NCBI GenBank assembly: GCA_002720285.1
Contig: PBHT01000050.1
Coordinates: 1-19,177 of the forward strand
Source: Acidobacteriota bacterium
GTDB taxonomy: Bacteria; Acidobacteriota; Vicinamibacteria; Vicinamibacterales; UBA823
DNA length: 19,177 nt
Direction: 5' to 3'
Every line of letters starts with the position of its first letter. Position 1 is the stretch's first letter. The notes below the pieces were generated by a model. That model had not been told where the DNA came from, did no database searches, and saw only the letters and a list, made by a program, of their open reading frames with translations. Positions 9,525-15,828 of the stretch are shown here, one piece after another. The position numbers were made by a program, and so were the translations under genes.

Positions 9525-10343
9525 TTAGTCCCGACTAAGAAGGCGAAAGCCCGCCATGCCCCACGTTCGGGGCAGTCGATCGAGCGGGGCAGCATCGACG
9601 CGCTTCTCAAGGGCAACAAATAGTTCGAGTGCGACAGCATCGCGGTCAAAACGTAAACCTCCCTCAATCGACCCTCCGCTAATCCCACTACGACCAGCGA
9701 CACTTGTGTCGGTGCGCATGTGTACAGCATCCGCAGAAGCGATCAGAGAGAGACGCTCCTTGAGCCGATATCGGAGGCGCGCATGGCCACCAAATTCACC
9801 TGTATAGTCAACAAACGAACGTTTAGTTGTTCCATACGCGCGGGCTCCTAGATCAAGATGTACTTTGTCAATATCGACGCGGTGCCACACCTGCATGCCC
9901 ACCATGTTCCAATCGATCGGAAAACGCTTACGTCGATCGCTAAGATGACGTGAAATGTGGTGGAACGTACCACCAATCTCGGTTGACCCAAGACGATAGG
10001 TGATCGTGCCGTCGAGAATGTAGTTTCCTTGGTTTACGTCGAAGCGCCGAAACTGTTCTCCAAGAATCGCTTCGAAGTTCGCGAGGAAAATGAATCGTCC
10101 AACTCCAAAATCAACTACATCGATATCCCCACCGTAGTCAGCATCCCAATTGAATCGTTCATCATCGTCAAGAAGAGCAACGGCGTTCAAATGAAAGCGG
10201 TAGCCGGTGAAAACACGGACGCCCGCATCATCAGAAGGGTCGCCATTCTGAGCGGAAAGCGGTGAAGCACAGCAGAGACTTACGAGGCACAACACGCGCA
10301 TCACCATCCAAGGAATGGATGGCTTATCAACTGGCGTGGACAT
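9525..10343 (-). CDS. exported protein, candidate outer-membrane beta-barrel, function unknown
   Basis: I do not recognise this family. From the ATG at 10343 the protein has 272 residues, with a secretion signal (VLCLVSLCCASPLSA, cut before QNG). The mature part has no hydrophobic helix. It is built of alternating strands with aromatic residues (for example GRFIFLANFEAIL, GNYILDGTITYRLG, EIGGTFHHISRHL, KVHLDLGARAYG, GHARLRYRLKERLSLIASADA), as in outer-membrane barrels. It ends in a short strand (TWGMAGFRLLSRD) rather than the classical terminal Phe. A shorter start at ATG 10307 would give a more compact signal peptide. The frame is also open to 10391. It precedes the M16 pair on the same strand, so it might serve export or peptide passage, but this is only positional. 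Confidence 0.7.
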   Translation of the reverse strand: MSTPVDKPSIPWMVMRVLCLVSLCCASPLSAQNGDPSDDAGVRVFTGYRFHLNAVALLDDDERFNWDADYGGDIDVVDFGVGRFIFLANFEAILGEQFRRFDVNQGNYILDGTITYRLGSTEIGGTFHHISRHLSDRRKRFPIDWNMVGMQVWHRVDIDKVHLDLGARAYGTTKRSFVDYTGEFGGHARLRYRLKERLSLIASADAVHMRTDTSVAGRSGISGGSIEGGLRFDRDAVALELFVALEKRVDAAPLDRLPRTWGMAGFRLLSRD

Positions 10344-10381
10344 GAATACAAAACGTGAAGAGACTGAGCCGAGACGCCGGC

Positions 10382-10398
10382 AGTATAGCACGCGTGCT
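10382..10398 (-). promoter_or_regulatory. possible promoter/operator upstream of the barrel gene
   Basis: On the minus strand there is a -10-like TATACT at 10387-10382. Overlapping its upstream end by one base is the perfect 12-base palindrome AGCACGCGTGCT (10387-10398). A matching -35 box at the right distance is weak. The site lies in the short gap between the Mit_KHE1-like gene and the barrel gene, about 40 bases before the preferred start of the latter. It could be an operator-controlled internal promoter, or chance. Confidence 0.3.
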
Positions 10399-10406
10399 CT
10401 TGTCGC

Positions 10407-11114
10407 TTATCGGGTAGAGCGCAGGACCCTCCGTTCAATAAACCACGGAAGCCCTTCAAGACCAAGTGCCAGTGATACCTCGTGTATGCGCTGGTTACGA
10501 CTCATGGGATCGAGGTCCAAGATGTTGCGCAGGCGGGTAAGCGGTGCCGATGAAACACCCTGCCATCGCACTTTGGAGCGCCCTCGCCGCGCGCCACGAA
10601 GTGAGAAATAGTGACCGAAGCAGCGGACAGCAAAGTAATAGGCAACCAGGTTAGGCCCAGGAATAAAAAAAAGAAGCGGGCCCGTTACCGCCCATCCGAT
10701 GGCATCCAAAACCAGCCAGAACAGATGACGATCGCCGTCGCGTTTTAGGAGCCGCCGCATTACGTCGTGGGCCCTATCAGACCCGAGATCATCAGGGTGT
10801 AATAATCGTGACGTCGCTCGCTGACGAAGCTGCCACAATAATCGCTGCTCTGCGACAAAAACGGCCATCCAGCGAAACAAACGTCGGCGAAGCCACCTAG
10901 CGCCTCTGTATAACCACGACGCCGATGAGGGGCCGGGCTGTGCCCGGCCGCTAGCAATCTCAAGTTCCGCCTCCTTAACGTGAGCACGCAACTCTTCGAA
11001 CCATCGACGCAGAAAGCCGCGAGGCCGCTCATCCTCCTGCTCTGCCTCGACATCATTCGCTTCGTAGTAAAGCGCGTATCGTCCGTTACTGGTAGGCACC
11101 AAATACACGGACAT
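10407..11114 (-). CDS. Mit_KHE1-like (mitochondrial K+/H+ exchange-related) membrane protein
   Basis: A 235-residue protein resembling the family named mitochondrial K+-H+ exchange-related (Mit_KHE1), known mainly from yeast and other eukaryotes. N-terminally MSVYLVP is followed by an acidic stretch and then a basic helical region. HPDDLGSD near 106-113 precedes two closely spaced hydrophobic segments near 131-152 and 154-170. These hold TGPLLFFIPGPNLVAYYFAV, whose IPGPN-xxx-YY core is the part I associate with the family. A Leu-rich basic C-terminus follows. ATG at 11114 has GGAG four bases upstream. It is the first gene of the minus-strand block, divergent from nfo. The function in bacteria is unknown; ion exchange is suggested only by the family name. 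Confidence applies to the gene; the family call is moderate (about 0.65). Confidence 0.8.
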   Translation of the reverse strand: MSVYLVPTSNGRYALYYEANDVEAEQEDERPRGFLRRWFEELRAHVKEAELEIASGRAQPGPSSASWLYRGARWLRRRLFRWMAVFVAEQRLLWQLRQRATSRLLHPDDLGSDRAHDVMRRLLKRDGDRHLFWLVLDAIGWAVTGPLLFFIPGPNLVAYYFAVRCFGHYFSLRGARRGRSKVRWQGVSSAPLTRLRNILDLDPMSRNQRIHEVSLALGLEGLPWFIERRVLRSTR

Positions 11115-11188
11115 TAGCTCCGGATTCTTGGGCGGAACGGTCAGGCGGCACCTCCGTGGTCGCCACCATACTGGGTGACACTGTTGAT

Positions 11189-11221
11189 CATACGTATGGC
11201 CCTCATTCTTGATGGTATATT
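11189..11221 (+). promoter_or_regulatory. candidate nfo promoter with palindrome
   Basis: The 124-base gap between the divergent Mit_KHE1-like gene and nfo holds a -10-like TATATT at 11216-11221, 17 bases before the nfo ATG. Upstream of it is the perfect palindrome CATACGTATG at 11189-11198. I find no good -35 box at 16-18 bases from the -10. The palindrome sits between the two divergent starts and could bind a regulator of either or both genes. Nothing else coding is seen in this gap. Confidence 0.3.
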
Positions 11222-11238
11222 AGCTTCCTCGAACGACC

Positions 11239-12135
11239 ATGCCCCGTCTCGGTGCCCATATGTCGATCGCAGGTGGCCTGCCTCGTGCCGTAGAGCGGGC
11301 ACAGGCTGCTAACTGCAACACTTTGCAGATCTTTACCAAGTCCGCAAGTCAATGGCGTGCGCGGCCACTGCCTGCAGACGAGGTTACCGCGTTTCGAGCG
11401 ACCGCTCACGACCTCGACATTACCCCAATCGTCGCGCATGCGAGTTATCTCATCAACCTTGCGGCTCCTAACCCTGCGCTACGACAACGCTCAATCAACG
11501 CTCTCACAGACGAATTAGATCGTGGAGATGCACTCGGCCTATTGGGAGTTGTACTGCATCCTGGCTCATACACAACCGGCACGGAAGAAAGCGGTCTCCA
11601 TCTCGTCGCCGAGGCCATCGACGAAGTCTTTGCAGATCGGGAAAAAGGAACGCTGCTCCTTTTGGAACACACCGCTGGGCAGGGTACGAACCTTGGGCAC
11701 CGATTCGAACACCTAGCGACAATCATCAAAGAAACGTCCGCCAAGAAACGTCTCGGCGTCTGTCTCGACACCTGTCATCTTCTTGCAGCCGGCTACAACA
11801 TTGCCACGGCAGACGGCTACTCACGAACCTTCGAAGACTTCGAAACGTTCGTCGGACTGGATAGGTTGCAGTTGCTTCACCTGAACGATTCAAAACATCC
11901 TTGCGGTAGCCGTCGGGACCGCCATGAACACATCGGCCAGGGCTATGTCGGGCTAGAGGCATTCGGGAGACTACTGAAAGATCCACAATTGACCCACCTG
12001 CCGATGGTACTGGAAACACCAAAAGAACAACGACAGCCAGGTAAACCCACAGAAGTGGACCCTGCTGATTTGAAGAACTTGAACACCCTGCGTCAATTTA
12101 TCGACGCCACCGACAGTAAGGATAAGAGGTCTTGA
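11239..12135 (+). CDS. nfo: deoxyribonuclease IV (endonuclease IV, AP endonuclease)
   Basis: Endonuclease IV cleaves DNA 5' to abasic sites in base excision repair, using three zinc ions. The 298-residue TIM-barrel protein begins with the typical LGAHMSIAGGLPRAV. All zinc ligands can be placed: His67 (IVAHASY), His107 (VLHPGS), Glu143 (LLEHTAGQG), Asp177 and His180 (CLDTCH), His214 (LLHLNDS), Asp227 and His229 (RRDRHEHIGQG) and Glu259 (LETPK). His7 is also conserved. The protein should be fully active. The ATG has no clear Shine-Dalgarno sequence. It heads a plus-strand run in which its TGA stop overlaps the ATG of yggT. Confidence 0.97.
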   Translation: MPRLGAHMSIAGGLPRAVERAQAANCNTLQIFTKSASQWRARPLPADEVTAFRATAHDLDITPIVAHASYLINLAAPNPALRQRSINALTDELDRGDALGLLGVVLHPGSYTTGTEESGLHLVAEAIDEVFADREKGTLLLLEHTAGQGTNLGHRFEHLATIIKETSAKKRLGVCLDTCHLLAAGYNIATADGYSRTFEDFETFVGLDRLQLLHLNDSKHPCGSRRDRHEHIGQGYVGLEAFGRLLKDPQLTHLPMVLETPKEQRQPGKPTEVDPADLKNLNTLRQFIDATDSKDKRS

Positions 12136-12362
12136 TGCTGGGAACTATCTTGGATCTGTACTCGTTAGTTATCGTGGGCGCGGTTATCGTGTCGTGGACG
12201 GATCTGCCACCAAAGCACCCTGTGGTTCAACTGATAAGCGCGCTGACCGAACCCGTGCTCAGGCCAATCCGACGCGTGCTTCCATCTATGGGCGGCCTAG
12301 ACCTGTCTCCAATGGCGCTCTTAATCGGCCTACAGTTTCTCCGACAACTGTTCATGTTGTAG
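12135..12362 (+). CDS. yggT: YggT family small membrane protein
   Basis: A 75-residue integral membrane protein of the YggT family. It has a hydrophobic first segment (ILDLYSLVIVGAVIVSW), then a central HPVVQLISALTEPVLRPIRRVLP resembling the conserved family core, a short GGLDLSPM linker and a second hydrophobic helix (ALLIGLQFLRQLF). Family members are linked with envelope and division-related functions and osmotic tolerance in some bacteria, but the molecular role is unclear. The ATG at 12135 overlaps the nfo stop in TGATG and has AAGAGG five bases upstream at 12124-12129. A TTG one codon earlier is possible but less likely. It probably depends on nfo translation. Confidence 0.88.
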   Translation: MLGTILDLYSLVIVGAVIVSWTDLPPKHPVVQLISALTEPVLRPIRRVLPSMGGLDLSPMALLIGLQFLRQLFML

Positions 12363-12376
12363 GTGGAGTGACCTTC

Positions 12377-12676
12377 ATGTCCTCACGTCTAACCAAGAGC
12401 GACGTCGAAAGAATCGCGAGCCTCGCCCACTTGGAACTATCCGAAGCAGAGAAAGAAACATTTGCCCGACAATTGGCGGACATATTGACCTACGCTGAGA
12501 CCCTGCAGGCGATCGATACGACAAACGCGTCGCCTACCACGCACGTGCTCTCTCGACATGAAGCATTCCGTAATGACGAAGTCCAAGAGTCCCTGTCTCG
12601 AGATGAAGCCCTCGCCAATGCACCTGACGGCACGTCCGACGAAGGCTTCTTTAAGGTTCCGAAGGTCATCGAATGA
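12377..12676 (+). CDS. gatC: aspartyl/glutamyl-tRNA amidotransferase subunit C
   Basis: GatC is the small scaffold of the GatCAB complex that converts mischarged Glu-tRNA(Gln) and Asp-tRNA(Asn) to the correct aminoacyl-tRNAs. This 99-residue protein has the family pattern: LTKSDVERIASLAHLELSE at 5-23, then a helix ending in LADILTYAETLQAID, then a Pro/Thr-rich belt and DGTSDEGFFKVPKVIE at the C-terminus (normal family ending: F.VPKV). The ATG at 12377 is chosen because GGTGGAG at 12362-12368 lies eight bases upstream; the frame is open further left but only within yggT. It overlaps gatA by four bases (ATGA). Confidence 0.95.
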   Translation: MSSRLTKSDVERIASLAHLELSEAEKETFARQLADILTYAETLQAIDTTNASPTTHVLSRHEAFRNDEVQESLSRDEALANAPDGTSDEGFFKVPKVIE

Positions 12677-14139
12677 CAGCAACGGCTCAAACCTTGGTCG
12701 AGATACGTGATGCGATCGCCGCGGGTGAGATAACGTCAACGAATATCTGTTCAGAATATCTTGAGCGGATCGCCGCGGTAGACGGTTCGCTGAACGCGTT
12801 CAATAACGTAACGCATGAGCAGGCACTCGAACGTGCTGCAGCCGTTGACCGGTCAAGAACAGCGGGTGACCCACGCCCGCTTCTCGGCGTACCCATCGCT
12901 ATAAAGGACAACCTCTGTACACGTGGGGTGCCAACGACCGCTTCCTCACGCATTCTTGAAAATTTCGTCCCGCCCTACGATGCGACGGCAGTCTCGCGGC
13001 TTGAAGCGGCCGGGGCAATCGTGCTCGGTAAAACGAACTGCGACGAATTCGGCATGGGTTCCTCTAATGAGAATTCAGCTTTTGGTCCTGTGAAGAACCC
13101 GTGGAACCTTACCCGGAGCCCGGGTGGGTCAAGTGGCGGGTCGGCCGCCGCCGTCTCAGCTCGGTTAGTACCTGGTGCCCTCGGGTCGGATACTGGTGGG
13201 TCAATCCGGCAACCAGCGGCACTTTGCGGCGTGGTCGGGCTCAAGCCGACTTACGGGCGGGTCTCGCGGTACGGGCTACTCGCTTTCGCCTCATCTCTAG
13301 ACCAGGTTGGCCCTCTCACACTCACCGTGCGTGACGCGGCACTTTTACTTGAGGTAATCGCCGGTCCCGACCCCCGCGATGCGACGACGGCGCCTCAACA
13401 GGTCCCTCGCTACACTGAGAACCTCGATGCAGATTTGCGAGGCGTACGACTGGGTGTACCATCCGCACTGCTCGACTCCGGCATCGACCCCGAAATCAGC
13501 CAGGCCTTCAGCGCCGCGGTGGAGGTGTTCCAATCAACCGGAGCGACGGTCTCAGACATCACGCTTCCTCACGCGCAGTATGCGATTCCGGTCTATTACC
13601 TTCTCGCCACAGCCGAGGCCAGCTCAAATCTTGCCCGTTACGATGGTGTCCGCTATACCCACCGTGCCGAGCTTGACCCAACATCTACGACTCTGCGGGC
13701 AATGTACGATCAAACGCGTAGCGAAGGATTTGGCGAAGAAGTGAAACGTCGGATCATGCTCGGCACCTACGCACTCAGTGCCGGTTATTACGATGCTTAC
13801 TACCTAAAAGCTCAACAGGTGCGGACTCTGATCCTTCGCGATTACGAGCAAGCGTTCGATAGTGTTGACGCTGTAATCATGCCAACGAGTCCAGTCCCAG
13901 CGTTCACGCTTGGAGAGAAAATCAAAGATCCGTTACAGATGTACCTGCTCGACATATTCACGGTAAGTGCCAATCTCGCGGGGCTTCCAGCAATCAGCGT
14001 TCCAGCTGGCTTTACGCAAGAACGGTTACCAGTCGGCGTTCAACTCGTGGGCCGAGCATTCGATGAAGGTGGGCTCCTCAAAATCGCCAGAGCCTATGAA
14101 CGAAACAACGGATGGTGGAAAGAAACACCGAACATCTGA
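12673..14139 (+). CDS. gatA: aspartyl/glutamyl-tRNA amidotransferase subunit A
   Basis: GatA is the glutaminase subunit of GatCAB, releasing ammonia from glutamine for transfer to tRNA-bound Glu or Asp. It is a 488-residue amidase-signature enzyme. The catalytic triad is Lys78 (PIAIKDN), cis-Ser153 (SPGGSSGGSAAAV) and the nucleophile Ser177 (GSDTGGSIRQPA). GatA-specific segments include GKTNCDEFGMGSSNENSAFG near 119-138 and GLKPTYGRVSRYGL near 190-203. The ATG lies within the last codons of gatC, with AAGG seven bases upstream. It is the last gene of the nfo-yggT-gatC-gatA run. gatB does not follow; the next gene is on the opposite strand. Confidence 0.97.
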   Translation: MTATAQTLVEIRDAIAAGEITSTNICSEYLERIAAVDGSLNAFNNVTHEQALERAAAVDRSRTAGDPRPLLGVPIAIKDNLCTRGVPTTASSRILENFVPPYDATAVSRLEAAGAIVLGKTNCDEFGMGSSNENSAFGPVKNPWNLTRSPGGSSGGSAAAVSARLVPGALGSDTGGSIRQPAALCGVVGLKPTYGRVSRYGLLAFASSLDQVGPLTLTVRDAALLLEVIAGPDPRDATTAPQQVPRYTENLDADLRGVRLGVPSALLDSGIDPEISQAFSAAVEVFQSTGATVSDITLPHAQYAIPVYYLLATAEASSNLARYDGVRYTHRAELDPTSTTLRAMYDQTRSEGFGEEVKRRIMLGTYALSAGYYDAYYLKAQQVRTLILRDYEQAFDSVDAVIMPTSPVPAFTLGEKIKDPLQMYLLDIFTVSANLAGLPAISVPAGFTQERLPVGVQLVGRAFDEGGLLKIARAYERNNGWWKETPNI

Positions 14140-14190
14140 GAAGACAACGGTTGATAAGAGAAAACCTTGATGACGTAACCGACCGGAGCC

Positions 14191-14457
14191 TCAGTCCTTA
14201 CGGTCCGCTTGCTCCAAAAGTTCAGGGGTTTTTAACTGGTCGGCGGGACCACGCGGGGCATCTGGTGGAAGATACTTGAAGGTGCCATCCAAGTCAGCGA
14301 GATTCCTGATAACCAAGGTCTTCCGACTACCCTGCCGCAATTTTGGAAAACCTAGGACAACGCAAAACCCAATGAAGAGTGCAAGTAAGAACCCAGTCGT
14401 GGCACCAAGACCCTGCAGGGCCCCAATAACCAGATCCATAACCTCGGGAGAATTCAC
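14191..14457 (-). CDS. small single-pass membrane protein, function unknown
   Basis: An 88-residue protein I cannot assign to a family. It has a short N-terminus, one hydrophobic helix near residues 17-36 (TGFLLALFIGFCVVLGFP) and then a basic cytoplasmic-type tail. Further on are a hydrophilic stretch (ADLDGTFKYLPPDAPRGPAD) and a charged C-terminus. Its ATG overlaps the stop of rpoZ by four bases (ATGA), so it is probably translationally coupled to rpoZ. An internal Met at residue 7 is another possible start. It converges on gatA with a 51-base gap. It could be a membrane anchor or adaptor, but nothing in the sequence shows this. Confidence 0.7.
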   Translation of the reverse strand: MNSPEVMDLVIGALQGLGATTGFLLALFIGFCVVLGFPKLRQGSRKTLVIRNLADLDGTFKYLPPDAPRGPADQLKTPELLEQADRKD

Positions 14458-14756
14458 TTCGTGCCCTTTTCCTTAACGGCCTGGTCAGGCAGTTCGAAAA
14501 CGATTCTCCCCTCCTTGACTTCCTGCATCGCCACCCGCTCCAACCTGACGTCTGTATCAACCCGCGCACCCGTTTCGGGATCCGGCCGAAGGTGCGCTAA
14601 ACGCGGAAGCGCACCACGACGAAGCTGCTTGGCACGTTTAGCTGATACATCGACATAGAGAAAACGGCTCTGAATTTCTGGCATCTTCCGTGGTTCGGGG
14701 GTAACGGCCTCAACGACGGACTCTGCAGTCACTGGAACCTCAGGTGTCTCATCCAT
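14454..14756 (-). CDS. rpoZ: DNA-directed RNA polymerase omega subunit
   Basis: Omega helps assemble RNA polymerase by clamping the beta' subunit. From the ATG at 14756 the protein has 100 residues. The diagnostic part is QSRFLYVDVSAKRAKQLRRG, matching the omega core in which a helix carries AKRA.QL..GA, followed by ALPRL, a longer variable loop than in Escherichia coli, and a second conserved helix (ERVAMQEVKEGRIVFE). The N-terminal 25 residues are acidic and not conserved. An upstream ATG at 14798 would add 14 residues; neither start has a clear ribosome binding site. The 4-base overlap with the following membrane-protein gene is unusual company for rpoZ, which more often follows gmk. Confidence 0.8.
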   Translation of the reverse strand: MDETPEVPVTAESVVEAVTPEPRKMPEIQSRFLYVDVSAKRAKQLRRGALPRLAHLRPDPETGARVDTDVRLERVAMQEVKEGRIVFELPDQAVKEKGTK

Positions 14757-14829
14757 AACCCAACAGGGTATCCGAAATCGCGCAGTAGCGCCATCCATTC
14801 CAGAACCGACGGACCCGAGTCGGCATTCT

Positions 14830-14982
14830 CTAGGCGTTCACAATTTCTCCATCAAACACCTCGGCTTTTCGACCAAATTCAGCATCGCCCGCCCAATGCC
14901 GACAACCTTCATCCTGACTGATAACGTATTTGTTTACTTTTGGATAAAGTGGACACATCAGACAGAAGTCTGCCGGTTGCAC
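14830..14982 (-). CDS. possible unannotated 50-residue Cys/His-rich protein
   Basis: The 213-base gap between rpoZ and ymdB contains a frame on the minus strand that reads like a real small protein. From a GTG at 14982 to TAG at 14830 it encodes 50 residues. They begin VQPADFCLMCPLYPKV, continue with ISQDEGCRHWAG, and end in a mixed charged and hydrophobic tail (EVFDGEIVNA). Cys7-x2-Cys10-x16-Cys27-x-His29 would suit zinc or iron-sulfur binding. An ATG at 14958 would drop Cys7. There is no clear Shine-Dalgarno sequence, and only 29 bases separate it from the divergent ymdB start, so its promoter is unclear. It lies 31 to 73 bases before rpoZ on the same strand, depending on the rpoZ start. 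I know no named family that matches. Confidence 0.4.
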   Translation of the reverse strand: MQPADFCLMCPLYPKVNKYVISQDEGCRHWAGDAEFGRKAEVFDGEIVNA

Positions 14983-14988
14983 CGAAGC

Positions 14989-14994
14989 TATAAT
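14989..14994 (+). promoter_or_regulatory. candidate -10 box of ymdB operon
   Basis: A perfect TATAAT lies 17 bases before the ymdB ATG, at the right place to start a very short leader transcript. The -35 region 17 bases upstream (14966-14971) is a poor match, so the promoter is only tentative. It would drive the ymdB-xseA-xseB-ispA-tlyA run. Confidence 0.35.
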
Positions 14995-15011
14995 GGGTTA
15001 GGTAATTCTTC

Positions 15012-15827
15012 ATGAGGCTGCTCTTTATCGGGGACATCGTGGGTAAACCTGGGCGTGAGATCGTCAAGCGCGGCCTACGTGCGATCGTCGCTCAGCATGA
15101 AATCGACCTAGTTATAGCCAACGTGGAGAATGCGGCTGGCGGTTTCGGCATCACACGGGAAATCGGAGAATCGCTGGTCGCTCTCGGTGTGGACGTAATG
15201 ACCTCAGGCAACCACATCTGGGACAAAAAGGAAGTCTTCGACTACATAGAAATTGAACCCAGGCTGATCCGACCGGCCAACTACCCTTCCGGGACCCCTG
15301 GCAGCGGACTCTGCACAGTTACAACGGCGGCCGGAGAACCCGTGGCCGTGATCAACATTATGGGTCGGATTTTCATGCAGCCAATTGACAATCCTTTTAG
15401 CGTGGTCCTGGACCAAATTCGTTTAGCACATGACCACGCCCGAGTCGTTCTAGTGGACTTCCACGCAGAGGCTACCTCAGAGAAAATTGCGATGGGCTGG
15501 TACCTCGACAGCAAGGTAACAGCCATTGTGGGAACCCACACGCATGTACAAACTGCCGATGCCAGGCTACTGCCGGGTGGAACAGCCTGCATTACGGATG
15601 TCGGAATGACCGGACCCCACAACTCAGTAATCGGGGTGGAAAAGAGCGCCGTAATCTCCAGATTTATTAAGGGTCTGCCTAATCGGTTCGAAACAGCCTC
15701 TGGTGACCCAAGACTGCATGCAGTTGTCGTGACAGCAGATTCCACAACGGGACAAGCCATTAACATTACGAGACTTAGCCTGAACCTCCAGGATGTTGAA
15801 TCTCTCACTGCACAACCGGTAGCGTGA
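15012..15827 (+). CDS. ymdB: YmdB family metallophosphoesterase (cyclic nucleotide phosphodiesterase)
   Basis: A 271-residue cytoplasmic calcineurin-like phosphoesterase of the YmdB type (TIGR00282). The Bacillus member hydrolyses 2',3'-cyclic nucleotides in vitro and affects biofilm and motility decisions. Metal ligands are placed at Asp8 (FIGDIVG), Glu39-Asn40 (NVENAAGG), Asn67-His68 (SGNHIWD), His151 (DFHAEATSEK), and His176 and His178 (GTHTHVQTAD). The family motif DVGMTGPHNSVIG is also intact. It is the first gene of the right-hand plus-strand run; its TGA stop is one base from the xseA ATG. In Firmicutes ymdB follows rny, but here it heads an exonuclease VII/isoprenoid run. Confidence 0.95.
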   Translation: MRLLFIGDIVGKPGREIVKRGLRAIVAQHEIDLVIANVENAAGGFGITREIGESLVALGVDVMTSGNHIWDKKEVFDYIEIEPRLIRPANYPSGTPGSGLCTVTTAAGEPVAVINIMGRIFMQPIDNPFSVVLDQIRLAHDHARVVLVDFHAEATSEKIAMGWYLDSKVTAIVGTHTHVQTADARLLPGGTACITDVGMTGPHNSVIGVEKSAVISRFIKGLPNRFETASGDPRLHAVVVTADSTTGQAINITRLSLNLQDVESLTAQPVA

Positions 15828-15828
15828 A

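Noticed and set aside
14140..14190. possible bidirectional terminator between gatA and the small membrane protein
   Set aside because: Only a 5-base CGGTT/AACCG pairing with a long loop is present, and there is no T-run.
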